From Sediminibacterium magnilacihabitans (GTDB lineage Bacteria > Bacteroidota > Bacteroidia > Chitinophagales > Chitinophagaceae), in assembly GCA_002973575.1 (NCBI GenBank), contig PVEQ01000001.1:434001-498000 (forward strand): a stretch of DNA of 64,000 nt, written 5' to 3'. Below, piece after piece: positions 17,144 to 25,666 of the stretch (positions are counted from its first letter, which is position 1; each line of letters starts with the position of its first letter). The notes beneath the pieces are model-generated. The model was not told the origin of the DNA and did not search any database. It saw only the letters and a list, made by a program, of their open reading frames with translations. A program made the translations under genes and the position numbers.

Positions 17144-18547
17144 CTATTCAATTGGCAACTGCCATTTTTTATAAATCTTACTCAAATCAATATTGCAGGC
17201 TTTATTGATCAGCAAAGGGAATTCCTCCATTGTAAATGGGCGGTTGTTCTTTTTTGACCATTGATATAAATAGCGGAAAACATCTTTCATTGATTTTTTA
17301 CCACCCGTTTTTTCTTTGAGGTAATTATTCATTTCAATTGCCATCAATGCGCCTCTTGAATAAACCCCACGGCCCAACCGGAAATCAGCTGAGTACATGG
17401 TTGAAGCCGCCTGTGATAATTGCTGTAATGAAAGTTTTTTTATTTCAGGTGAAGTATTATACACACTATTATCAAAGTTTGTTTTCATCCGGGGAAGTTT
17501 CAGTTCATCATAAGGCAGAAACCACATAAAGCCCTCATTAAACCAGATATTATTTATGATCGGAGGAATTTCCTGCACATAAGGTCGGTAAGTATCTCCA
17601 TAACAACGTAGCGGAATTAATGAGTGCCCCATATGGTGCAGAAAAGTGGGCATTGTTCTTTTTACTTCATCCAAACTCATGGCACTCCTTCTTAAACTTG
17701 TGGTATCACCAAAAAATGTGGAACTGTTTAAATGCTCCATGCCAAATGGAGGGTAATTGCCCGGTTCAAGCGGCAGGGATTTAATTAGCATAACAGAATA
17801 ATGCTGAAAGGGGAGTTCGCCGAAATAATCTTTTAAAATTTTCATACTCATTGTTTCCTGCAAACCGTAATCATCCAGCCATTCATTTTCAGTTTGACAG
17901 TAAGAAGCAACAAATAAAGGAGTAACCCCTTTAAATTCTTTTACGCGGAAATTAGTGCCCATAAAAATCTGGCCATCGGCTAATACATTATAGCTTTCTG
18001 TGCTGATTTCAAAACTTCCTTTTGCTAATTGTGTGGTAGGTTGATTGGTTGAAAAGATCGACCAGTTATCAAATGTGTTAATCGTGCATTGAACATGTTG
18101 TTTTTCTGTTCCTTCAATCCAGCCGAAAACAGAATAATTAAGTATGCCGGTAAACCCCGGCCGTATGATGGATGCATCAGATGGTGCAGCATTTCTTTCT
18201 ATCTTGTTAAGATTAACCTCATACTCAATCCTGGCAATTTGCTTTCCAGAATCAGCGTATATCCAGCGGGGAGCATCATTCTCATTTTTACTCATGGCAA
18301 TTTTTTCACCACGATTATTAATTGCATAGATGTTTGTTATGAAGCGATCGTAAAAAGTAACCCCGTAAGTACCGGGAACAGAACGTGGCATTATAAAGCT
18401 TACAGGTGCCGTTAAAGGAGAGGAAGGTTCAATTGAAATTTTTAAAACAGGCGATGTGCTATCCTGGTACTTTAAAGTATACCTTAATTGGGCCGAAGCA
18501 TTTAAACATAAAAAAGAAATGGAAAAAAGAAAAATGGAATACTTCAT
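17144..18547 (-). CDS. M61-like (glycyl aminopeptidase-type) secreted protein lacking the catalytic Glu
   Basis: 467 residues: signal peptide 1-19 (to NASAQ), then an N-terminal beta domain as in M61 peptidases and a gluzincin-like helical domain. The zinc motif expected as HExxH reads H304-H-M-G-H308, so both zinc ligands are kept but the general-base Glu is His. The third ligand is present as E338 in NIWFNEGF. No C-terminal PDZ domain is visible (M61 enzymes usually have one), so the protein is also shorter than usual. It is therefore either inactive as a peptidase or altered in chemistry. Its flanks carry the attC-like spacers. Confidence 0.75.
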   Translation of the reverse strand: MKYSIFLFSISFLCLNASAQLRYTLKYQDSTSPVLKISIEPSSPLTAPVSFIMPRSVPGTYGVTFYDRFITNIYAINNRGEKIAMSKNENDAPRWIYADSGKQIARIEYEVNLNKIERNAAPSDASIIRPGFTGILNYSVFGWIEGTEKQHVQCTINTFDNWSIFSTNQPTTQLAKGSFEISTESYNVLADGQIFMGTNFRVKEFKGVTPLFVASYCQTENEWLDDYGLQETMSMKILKDYFGELPFQHYSVMLIKSLPLEPGNYPPFGMEHLNSSTFFGDTTSLRRSAMSLDEVKRTMPTFLHHMGHSLIPLRCYGDTYRPYVQEIPPIINNIWFNEGFMWFLPYDELKLPRMKTNFDNSVYNTSPEIKKLSLQQLSQAASTMYSADFRLGRGVYSRGALMAIEMNNYLKEKTGGKKSMKDVFRYLYQWSKKNNRPFTMEEFPLLINKACNIDLSKIYKKWQLPIE

Positions 18548-18588
18548 AAATAAATTTTAAAAATGCGGTTTTTGAACGTCAAGTTTCG

Positions 18589-18795
18589 CAGAACGTTGAA
18601 GCATTGGCGATATGGCGGCATTCTGTGTTTCGTCCGCCAGGAACCAATGCTGATTAAAGATACAAAAGCTCATTGTTTATTCTGTTGCTGGCGTTATTCG
18701 TCTGCCGAAACCGAAGCTGAATAGCGAACCAAAAAAAGTATTTGAAAAAGTCATAGAAATCGCCCCGCCATATTGCCAAGCAATGTTAGCTGCTG
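18589..18795. repeat. Long imperfect inverted repeat (attC-like) filling the spacer
   Basis: The left arm at 18589-18617 contains AACGTTG and ATTGGCGATATGGCGG; the right arm at 18764-18790 contains CCGCCATATTGCCAAG and CAATGTT. The arms match over about 21 of 23 paired positions with a small bulge and a loop of roughly 145 nt. The right arm ends at the stop codon of the 18796 gene. The geometry (AAC...GTT ends, bulged stem, abutting a stop codon) recalls integron attC sites, but the consensus cores are not exact. Confidence 0.55.
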
Positions 18796-19944
18796 TTACT
18801 TTTTCTCCATGCTTTCATTTAGTTCTTTTATTCTTGCCCTCATGTCTTTTGGGTCAATATGTTTGTTAAGTAAATCAGCCTTTTGATAATAAGGTAATAT
18901 GTCTTTAGGCAAACTTGCTTTTCTATACGGATTAGCTTCAGCCTTCCACTCATCATATTTCTTGTCGCCAAACCTTATAAATAATTCAACTAATCGTTTC
19001 ATTTCCTTGTCAAAATTCCTTTCTATTATTTTATCTCCTAAATTATTAAACTCAACATCGCTGATATTTATTTTGGGCTTTTTTTCATACCGTGTTAAAC
19101 GTTCATCTATTTCTATTGCTTCTTTGTCGCCCATATTAAATCTTATGTTCATTGCCTGCCACATATCATATTCCTTGTTATACATTATCCAACTGTCACT
19201 CCATTTGCCATAAAATTGAGCAGTATTTTTAACTACGAATCCTTGAAGACCGTCTGGTCCGCCTTTGATTTCAATGTCTCTGAGATTTGGAAAATAGCCT
19301 TTGATTATTTTGTCTTGAGTGTAAGCAGCAAAGCTGTCTAAGAAAAGTTTTTTAAAAGCGTCAAAAAAGGCAATAATCTTGTCAACGGTTGGATAAAGAA
19401 ATTCCTTTACGTCAAAGTAATATCTGCCAACACCAGCAATACGAACCGGTTCGGTATCGTGTAAACTATAAGCGTCGTCATTTAAACTATAAGCCGCATG
19501 AAAAAACGAATTCCTGATGCTGGCGTGATGTTCGTCATTGAAAAACTCTAAAATTTTCTTTTTGTTACAATCGTCCAATATTTCACTTATTAAATTTATC
19601 TTTTCGCCTGTACCTAATAACCTGTCCTGTTTTTTTGTCTTCCAAAAGAAGTAAGAAGAACTATGGTAGCCGAGTGATACATTACACAAACTACCAAGAA
19701 TGTTATAAAAGTCGCTGTTTTCAAAAAACGTAGAATATATCATGCAGGCCATACGTGTTTTTTTCTTCCAGTCAAACTTCTGATATAGTTCTTTATACAT
19801 TTCGATTGCGTCAAACCATTCGTACAATGTGTCATACTTTGCTTCCATTCCCTTAAAATTGATAAGGGCTAGTATGAACTCAAATTCATTCTGTGCTTTA
19901 GCTTCAGAAAATAGCTTTTCCAGTTCTGTTATTGTCTCTTCCAT
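18796..19944 (-). CDS. Unknown 382-aa protein with HEPN-like RNxxxH motif
   Basis: I do not recognise the family. From ATG 19944 (the frame is open to 20037, but MEETITELEK is the natural start) the protein is mostly helical and charged, without signal peptide or membrane segment. Residues 137-152 read DEHHASIRNSFFHAAY: R144-N145-xxx-H149 fits the R-(N/D/H)-x(3-5)-H signature of HEPN ribonuclease domains, placed as usual at the end of a helix and followed by a Tyr. Many HEPN proteins act in toxin-antitoxin or anti-phage defence. No partner gene adjoins it. Location in ICE cargo and flanking repeats suit a defence gene, but the function is inference. Confidence 0.6.
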   Translation of the reverse strand: MEETITELEKLFSEAKAQNEFEFILALINFKGMEAKYDTLYEWFDAIEMYKELYQKFDWKKKTRMACMIYSTFFENSDFYNILGSLCNVSLGYHSSSYFFWKTKKQDRLLGTGEKINLISEILDDCNKKKILEFFNDEHHASIRNSFFHAAYSLNDDAYSLHDTEPVRIAGVGRYYFDVKEFLYPTVDKIIAFFDAFKKLFLDSFAAYTQDKIIKGYFPNLRDIEIKGGPDGLQGFVVKNTAQFYGKWSDSWIMYNKEYDMWQAMNIRFNMGDKEAIEIDERLTRYEKKPKINISDVEFNNLGDKIIERNFDKEMKRLVELFIRFGDKKYDEWKAEANPYRKASLPKDILPYYQKADLLNKHIDPKDMRARIKELNESMEKK

Positions 19945-20213
19945 TATATATATCAGATTTGGTTCGTGAAGTGGTCGCAAAATAGCAGCTAACTTCTGAA
20001 TTTCCGAAAGTACGAGCAAAATATTTCTCAAATACAACTACATTGGGTTGATTTGTGAGACCCTATTTGAAAACTAGACTTATGATTCAAATTACTATGC
20101 CATTAAGCATCAAACCCATTACCGGGGTTGTCCTACCTCGTTTACTCATTATATTGCACTAGTGGTGAAATATTTGCTTTCATTATTTACGTGTATAAGC
20201 AAATGTGTAAGTG
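19945..20213. other. Spacer between cargo and resumed tra operon
   Basis: No gene is seen. CAGCTAAC at 19990-19997 is the inverse of the GTTAGCTG at 18785-18792 on the other side of the 18796 gene. A one-mismatch -7 box, AATATTTG (20169-20176), is the best candidate promoter for traK-N, which have lost connection to the upstream tra operon. Confidence 0.35.
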
Positions 20214-20831
20214 ATGTTTCAGAAAGCAAAAAATATCGATAGCGCCTTCCGGCATATAAAAACATTTTCCTTAATAGTTGTAGCAGGTTGCTTTCTGTTA
20301 AATGCTTTCGTTTTCTATAAAAGTTATGTATTGTCTGCAATGTTGCATGACAAAATTTATGTGCTTTATGGCGATAAAGTAATGGAGGCTTATGCAGCAA
20401 ACAGAAAAGACAATATTGAAGTAGAAGCAAGAAGTCATATTGCCATTTTCCATACTGATTTTTTTTCTCTTGACCCGGATGAAAAAGTGATTGATGCCAA
20501 TATAACTAAAGCCCTGTACCTGGCTGATGGCTCAGCGAAAAGACAATATGATAACCTGAAAGAGACTTCTTACTATTCGAGCCTCATCTCAGGGAATATA
20601 AGCCAGCAAATTGCAATTGACAGTATAACAGTGAATATAAAAACGGAGCCGTATTTTTTTCACTGCTATGCTACTATAAGAATTATCCGGCCAAACAGTA
20701 TTGTTACAAGGAACCTAATAACACAAGGATACCTGAGAAACACTGCCCGTTCTGATCATAATCCTCATGGTTTCCTTATTGAACGTTGGGAGACAATAGA
20801 AAACAAGGATATAAAAACAGAGTACAGATGA
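20214..20831 (+). CDS. traK: Conjugative transposon protein TraK (VirB8-like)
   Basis: About 205 residues from ATG 20214 (a GTG lies immediately before). One transmembrane helix near residues 17-37 is followed by a periplasmic domain; the sequence IDSAFRHIKTFSLIV, YVLYGDKVMEAYAANRKDNIEVEARSHI and FFSLDPDEKVI are characteristic of Bacteroidota TraK, the VirB8-type periplasmic adaptor of the mating apparatus. It overlaps traL (ATGA). In intact elements traK directly follows traJ; here 10.2 kb of cargo separates them. Confidence 0.88.
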   Translation: MFQKAKNIDSAFRHIKTFSLIVVAGCFLLNAFVFYKSYVLSAMLHDKIYVLYGDKVMEAYAANRKDNIEVEARSHIAIFHTDFFSLDPDEKVIDANITKALYLADGSAKRQYDNLKETSYYSSLISGNISQQIAIDSITVNIKTEPYFFHCYATIRIIRPNSIVTRNLITQGYLRNTARSDHNPHGFLIERWETIENKDIKTEYR

Positions 20832-21253
20832 AGCTGTTTAAGTCAGGTACGATAAAAGGGGAGCTTGCAAATAAAGCCGCTATTAAGATAGCTAACTGTA
20901 TAATAAAGTTTCAAAATGGTTTTGCAAAATGTATGTTTTCATTCACAAGGAACTGGAAACAAAAGCAACAGTGGCTATTCCTATATATGGTTTGTTTTGT
21001 ATTTGGTGGGTTGAGCATTATAGCAATACTTAATCCTTTTAAAACTAAAGAGCAGGATAAAGCGATCATTCCAAAATCTATTTCAGTACCCAAAAGTATT
21101 CAAAAGCAAAACGGCCAATTTGTAATTACGGAAAATGAATTTCAACAAGTACAGGAATACAAGCGAAAATTTCCAAACCTACAGAAAGAAAAGCCGGGAC
21201 TATTTGACAGCCTGAACCTTGTTGAACAAATGTATTACTCACAAAAAAAATGA
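20828..21253 (+). CDS. traL: Conjugative transposon protein TraL-like
   Basis: 141 residues from ATG 20828, chosen for the ATGA overlap with traK; an upstream in-frame ATG at 20786 lies inside traK. One transmembrane helix (about residues 54-75) divides a basic cytoplasmic N-terminus from a charged periplasmic part. Position between traK and traM and the single-pass topology match TraL (DUF3989-like), although it is somewhat longer than the usual 100 or so residues. The stop overlaps traM. Confidence 0.7.
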   Translation: MKLFKSGTIKGELANKAAIKIANCIIKFQNGFAKCMFSFTRNWKQKQQWLFLYMVCFVFGGLSIIAILNPFKTKEQDKAIIPKSISVPKSIQKQNGQFVITENEFQQVQEYKRKFPNLQKEKPGLFDSLNLVEQMYYSQKK

Positions 21254-22530
21254 AGCATATGGAAAAGAGTCATTCAGCCAAATTTATGCGGCAAAGAAAA
21301 ATGATGTTGGTGTTGCCTTTACTGGTAATCCCGTTTATTACAATGGCATTTTGGGCATTGGGTGGCGGTCAGGGTGTTGATGAGAAGAACCTTGATGACG
21401 CAAAGGCCGGATTGAATTTGCAATTGCCTAAGGCAAATCTGAAGGATGATAAAAACGAAAATAAGCTCTCTTTTTATAAAGAAGCAGATGCTGATTCGGT
21501 AAAGAAGGCGGAACTATTAAGGAACGATCCGTACTACAGAGATTCAGTGCTGGCAAGCCAAAGCAGCCTTATGGATGTCACTGCAAACCTTAATAATCCT
21601 TCATTGATAAAAAGTGACCTGAATTCTTCACCATATAAAACAAGCGCAGATCTGAACGAACAAAAAATCTATCAGAAAATTGCAGAGCTTAATAAGCAGA
21701 TAAGTATGCCGGAAACAATTGAAACAAACCTGGCTAATGATAATACAAAGGGGTGTAATAATGAAGGTTTTTCTAGTGATATTGACAAGCTGCACAATAT
21801 GATGCAGGTAATGAATGATAAAGAGGATACAGACCCTGAGATGAAGCAATTGAATGGCACACTTGACAAAATTCTGGATATTCAACATCCGGATCGAATG
21901 AAAGACAAAATCAAAGAAAAATCATTACAGCAGAAGGAGAAGGTTTTTGTGGTTAAAAAGAATCCTGTTGATGACAATATTAGTTTACTTGACACTTCAA
22001 AACATAAAGCAGCCATGAGTATTGGCTTTTATAGTGTTGAGGAAAGTATGGGACAATCAGATGAAGATAATTCAGTGGAGGCAGTTGTTCATGCCGATCA
22101 AACACTGGTAAATGGAGCTGTGATTAAACTGCGATTGACAACTGATGTTTATATCAATGGCTCGCTAATCCCAAAGGGAAATTTTGTTTATGGTGTTGCT
22201 GCATTGAATGATGAAAGACTTGAAATTCAAATCAAGTCTATTAGAAATAACAATACACTTTTTCCGGTAAAAATGGAAGTGTATGATATGGATGGCCTCC
22301 CCGGTATTCATATTCCTGGCGCCATTACCCGTGATGTGGCAAAGCAATCTGCTGACAATGGTTTGCAGTTAATGGAACTGACATCCGTTGATCCATCCTT
22401 AAAAGCACAAGCAGCTGCTGCAGGAATCAGTAGTGTGAAAAGCTTGCTGAGCCGGAAGGTAAAGCAGGTAAAGGTTTTGGTGAAAGCTGGCTATAGAGTT
22501 CTTTTAAAAGACAAGAATGTTGAACAATAA
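21250..22530 (+). CDS. traM: Conjugative transposon protein TraM (VirB10-like)
   Basis: 426 residues. A short basic N-terminus leads into one transmembrane helix (about 18-38: MLVLPLLVIPFITMAFWAL), then a long low-complexity linker (45-240), then a compact C-terminal beta domain (about 265-420) with VKLRLTTDVYINGSLIPKG-like and VYDMDGLPGIHIPGAI motifs diagnostic of the TraM C-terminal domain. This is the VirB10-type protein that spans the envelope and links inner and outer membrane rings. Confidence 0.9.
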   Translation: MKHMEKSHSAKFMRQRKMMLVLPLLVIPFITMAFWALGGGQGVDEKNLDDAKAGLNLQLPKANLKDDKNENKLSFYKEADADSVKKAELLRNDPYYRDSVLASQSSLMDVTANLNNPSLIKSDLNSSPYKTSADLNEQKIYQKIAELNKQISMPETIETNLANDNTKGCNNEGFSSDIDKLHNMMQVMNDKEDTDPEMKQLNGTLDKILDIQHPDRMKDKIKEKSLQQKEKVFVVKKNPVDDNISLLDTSKHKAAMSIGFYSVEESMGQSDEDNSVEAVVHADQTLVNGAVIKLRLTTDVYINGSLIPKGNFVYGVAALNDERLEIQIKSIRNNNTLFPVKMEVYDMDGLPGIHIPGAITRDVAKQSADNGLQLMELTSVDPSLKAQAAAAGISSVKSLLSRKVKQVKVLVKAGYRVLLKDKNVEQ

Positions 22531-22537
22531 TTTTTAA

Positions 22538-22558
22538 CCTGTCTGCCGACAGGCAGGC
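22538..22558. repeat. Small palindrome between traM and traN
   Basis: CCTGTC-TGCC-GACAGG followed by CAGGC forms a compact stem-loop in the 42-bp gap. There is no T-run, so it is more likely an mRNA-processing or stability element, or a stray repeat copy, than a terminator. Confidence 0.4.
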
Positions 22559-22572
22559 AATAAATCAATTTT

Positions 22573-23337
22573 ATGAAACAATTTGTGTGTTTGGTATTGC
22601 TGGGTTGGCTATTTGTTTCAGTAAAAGCACAAACTTCACTCTGTATTTCCACTGAAAAAACCACCAGCCTTGTATTTCCTTTTGCAATCCTTCATGTTGA
22701 CAGAGGAACTCAATCAGTACTCGTACAAACTGTAAAGGAATCGCCGACAATTTTGTTGGTTAAAGCTGCGGCAAAAGGTTTTCCAGAAACCAATTTAAGT
22801 GTGGTTACAGAAGATGGGAGCATTTATTCATTTATGGTTTGTTATGAAAGCAATCCTGCTGAATGGGTTTATTATTTGCCTGTAATTAAAAAAGCTGCGT
22901 TGGCTACATACGCTAATGGCATTCTCGATAATCCGGGAACATTACATGGTATCAAAGATCACAGTTGGGATATGCTTGCGAAAGTCTCCGGAATTTATAT
23001 TAAGGATGATGTAGTTTATTATCATTTATCCATTAGAAATGAGAGCCCGGTTGACTATGATATTGACATACTGAGATTTTATATCCGGGATAAGAAAAAG
23101 GGAAAGCGTACCGCAATACAGGAGAATGATTGTAAACCGTTATATGTTGCCGGTAATATTTCTCAGGTAAAGGCAAACAGCACATCATCTATAGTAGTTG
23201 CATTGGATAAGTTAACCATTCCTGATGCTAAATACCTGGCGGTGCAGGTGATGGAGAAAAATGGGGGCAGGCATTTACTAATGAAGGTGGGTAATAAGAA
23301 AATCATGAAGGCTATTATTTTACCCGATTTAAAATGA
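22573..23337 (+). CDS. traN: Conjugative transposon protein TraN (VirB9-like, DUF4138)
   Basis: 254 residues: signal peptide 1-19 (ending VKAQ), then a beta-rich domain with TTSLVFPFAILHVDRGTQSV near the start and YYHLSIRNESPVDYDIDILRFYIRDKK in the second half, both typical of the DUF4138/TraN family. It is the VirB9-like outer-membrane ring partner of TraM. It overlaps the next gene by ATGA. TraO, TraP and TraQ, which follow in CTnDOT, are not present. Confidence 0.88.
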   Translation: MKQFVCLVLLGWLFVSVKAQTSLCISTEKTTSLVFPFAILHVDRGTQSVLVQTVKESPTILLVKAAAKGFPETNLSVVTEDGSIYSFMVCYESNPAEWVYYLPVIKKAALATYANGILDNPGTLHGIKDHSWDMLAKVSGIYIKDDVVYYHLSIRNESPVDYDIDILRFYIRDKKKGKRTAIQENDCKPLYVAGNISQVKANSTSSIVVALDKLTIPDAKYLAVQVMEKNGGRHLLMKVGNKKIMKAIILPDLK

Positions 23338-24560
23338 ATAACGGGCATCCAATATCAGATGAGGTATTAGAGCTGGCAGAAATGGCAATACAAAAGGGCC
23401 AGCATTGGATGGCCTATAATCAATCGCTTTATTTTATCGACAAAGATGATGTTTGCTTTTTTAAATCTCAAACTGAAGCCAACGAGTTTGCAATAAGTAA
23501 TGTAAGCGATAGGGATAGTTATCATGTAATTCAAATTAATTCTTTGAGAGATATACTTGAAAGGATTCCTTATGAAAATATTTCCAGTTCGGAAATGACT
23601 ATGAATCCTGATGCTAATGGCTTGTATAATAAAGATGGGAATGCGTTTACTGATGCATTAATTAATCATTTTGAGCATCAACAATTATCATTATTTAATT
23701 CACAAATAAAATTGAATGTTATGAACAATGAAAATTTTCAGTATTTGAGTGATAATCTTAAATACATGGGATTCGGGGATAACTTGAAATCAGAGTTAGA
23801 AAAAAATCTCAATGAAGGGAAGTCTGACTTTCAGTTGCATTACAAGGCCGAAATAAATAAAAAGCCTTTTGAAGTTACAATGAACTTTAGGAAGTCAGAT
23901 ACATCAGATATGTACTTCTTCAATAATTATCATGCTACCCTTGAAAAGAGCAATGGTGAAAGAACAGGGCAAACATTTTATCTGAACAAAGGAAAGGGAA
24001 TAACAGGTAAAGAAGCTTATAATTTACTTGATGGCCGGGCTGTTCATAAAGACATGGTAACAAAAGATGGGCAACCTTACAAAGCCTGGCTGCAACTTGA
24101 CTTTGAAAACAAAACGGATAAAGGTTTTGAAGTAAAGCAGTTTCATGAAAACTACGGTTATGATTTAAGAGGAGCAGTAGAAAAGTTTGCTGTAGCTGAA
24201 TTTAAAGAGCCTGAAAAAGAAAAGGCGTTAATGGCTTCACTTCAAAAAGGGAATGTTCAGTCTGTAACAATTGAAAAAGATGGTGAAAGCCACAAAATGT
24301 TTATGGAAGCTAATCCACAGTACAAGAATGTCACTCTTTATGATTCAAATATGAAGATGGTGGCAAAGGAATCAATTGGGCAATACCAGGCAGGTGTTGA
24401 AAAAGGCGTCAAAAATATAAAGGAAGAACTGGGAGATGATAAAAAAAAAGATTTGAAAGAGAAGCAGAAGCCAGATGAAAAAAAACTGGAAAATAGAAAT
24501 GGAAAATCGCTTTTACCAAAAAAAAGAACGGGTAAATCAAAAGGGCTGGGGGTGTCATAA
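23334..24560 (+). CDS. Element-encoded protein of unknown function, paralogue 1 (408 aa)
   Basis: 408 residues, soluble, ending in a strongly basic tail (KKRTGKSKGLGVS). The middle (about 105-245) contains two notable parts: a domain starting NFQYLSDNLKYMGFGDNL with LHYKAEINKKPFEVTMNF, and GQTFYLNKGKGITGKEAYNLLDGR. The same two parts recur in shortened form in the next gene. Proteins of this type travel with Bacteroidota conjugative elements (related to DUF3945-type accessory proteins), but no biochemical role is known to me. ATGA overlap with traN places it in the transfer operon. Confidence 0.65.
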   Translation: MNNGHPISDEVLELAEMAIQKGQHWMAYNQSLYFIDKDDVCFFKSQTEANEFAISNVSDRDSYHVIQINSLRDILERIPYENISSSEMTMNPDANGLYNKDGNAFTDALINHFEHQQLSLFNSQIKLNVMNNENFQYLSDNLKYMGFGDNLKSELEKNLNEGKSDFQLHYKAEINKKPFEVTMNFRKSDTSDMYFFNNYHATLEKSNGERTGQTFYLNKGKGITGKEAYNLLDGRAVHKDMVTKDGQPYKAWLQLDFENKTDKGFEVKQFHENYGYDLRGAVEKFAVAEFKEPEKEKALMASLQKGNVQSVTIEKDGESHKMFMEANPQYKNVTLYDSNMKMVAKESIGQYQAGVEKGVKNIKEELGDDKKKDLKEKQKPDEKKLENRNGKSLLPKKRTGKSKGLGVS

Positions 24561-24599
24561 TACTCCCCGGCCTTTTTGGCTCATTTTAAAAATTGCAAA

Positions 24600-25361
24600 A
24601 TGAATATTCAGAATATTACAGCATTGGCATCGCAGCTAAAAACTATTGGTTTTGAAAACATGGGGTATGCATTATTAAAAAGAATTTGCCTTCTGCCCGT
24701 GTCTTTCACCCTTAACGAAAAATTGTTGAAAGACTCCGGGCAAGTTTCTTTTAATTTTTACTTTGAAAAGGATGTTGGCTTGGAAACATATAGTTTGATT
24801 TATTATGATGCAGCATTACAAAAAGAGAATGACTTTGCTCATATTAAGATTGATGGAATAAGCATAAGTGAGATTGATGAAGGAATGGCTCAAACAGACT
24901 GGAAAGCAGTATTTGATTTTTCACAACAGAAATCTTTAGCAATTGATGATAAAAAGAATTACGAAGAAGAATTAAAGATTTATCATGTGATAAGTAACCT
25001 GAATAAGTTAGAATCTTCAGCTGAAGGCAAGTCGGCGTCAGCTTTATTAAAACAGAAATATTGGTCTGAAATTCCTTACAATGAATTAATGGGTTCAATC
25101 ACGAACGGACGAAGTAAAGCAGAAATAGGCCAGCGGTTTTATATTGCAGAAAGTCAACCTGTGATTTCTGCTGAAGAAGCCTATCGTTTTCTGCTAAATA
25201 GATGGATGGAAAAGCAAATGCAATCAAAAAAGAAGGCGCAGGACAATATTGAAGAAACCAGTGCGGAAGAATCAAATACTTCTGCTGGCATCGGCTTGTT
25301 AAAGAAACGCCGAATTGGGAACAGCAAAAGCAATAAAAAACATAACGTATCACGAGATTAA
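24600..25361 (+). CDS. Element-encoded protein of unknown function, paralogue 2 (253 aa)
   Basis: 253 residues from ATG 24600. It has the same order of parts as the preceding gene: an N-terminal LASQLKTIGFENMGYALL stretch, a beta region with VSFNFYFEKD, then GQRFYIAESQPVISAEEAYRFLLNR, and a basic KKRRIGNSKSNKK tail. It looks like a reduced paralogue. The basic tails of both suggest nucleic-acid or relaxase contact, which is inference. It lies 40 bp downstream of its paralogue and 3 bp before the next gene. Confidence 0.6.
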   Translation: MNIQNITALASQLKTIGFENMGYALLKRICLLPVSFTLNEKLLKDSGQVSFNFYFEKDVGLETYSLIYYDAALQKENDFAHIKIDGISISEIDEGMAQTDWKAVFDFSQQKSLAIDDKKNYEEELKIYHVISNLNKLESSAEGKSASALLKQKYWSEIPYNELMGSITNGRSKAEIGQRFYIAESQPVISAEEAYRFLLNRWMEKQMQSKKKAQDNIEETSAEESNTSAGIGLLKKRRIGNSKSNKKHNVSRD

Positions 25362-25363
25362 CA

Positions 25364-25663
25364 ATGGAACTGTTTCCACCACTTACACACTTTTATAATG
25401 CAATTGCTAATGATGCTAGAATTGGCACAGCACACATTAGCTTATATATAGCGTTGTTTCAACAGTGGAATTTGAATAAAGGTGAAAACCCTATATTAAT
25501 TGAAAGGAATCATATGATGAAGGCTGCGAAAATAAATTCTAGGCATACTTATAATCAGTGCATGAATAACCTGCATGAATTCGGCTACATTATTTATGAA
25601 CCGGCTGCTAATAATGTTGTGCTTAGTAAAGTAAAATTGAATTATTGTGAGAATGAAAAATAA
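25364..25663 (+). CDS. Winged-helix-like small protein
   Basis: 99 residues without signal or membrane segments. Residues 42-80 (MMKAAKINSRHTYNQCMNNLHEFGYIIYEP) read as a helix-turn-helix followed by a short wing, as in small Bacteroidota element regulators. It begins 3 bp after the previous stop and ends 4 bp before the next gene, so it belongs to the same transcript. It probably regulates transfer or excision, judged by context. Confidence 0.6.
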   Translation: MELFPPLTHFYNAIANDARIGTAHISLYIALFQQWNLNKGENPILIERNHMMKAAKINSRHTYNQCMNNLHEFGYIIYEPAANNVVLSKVKLNYCENEK

Positions 25664-25666
25664 GCT

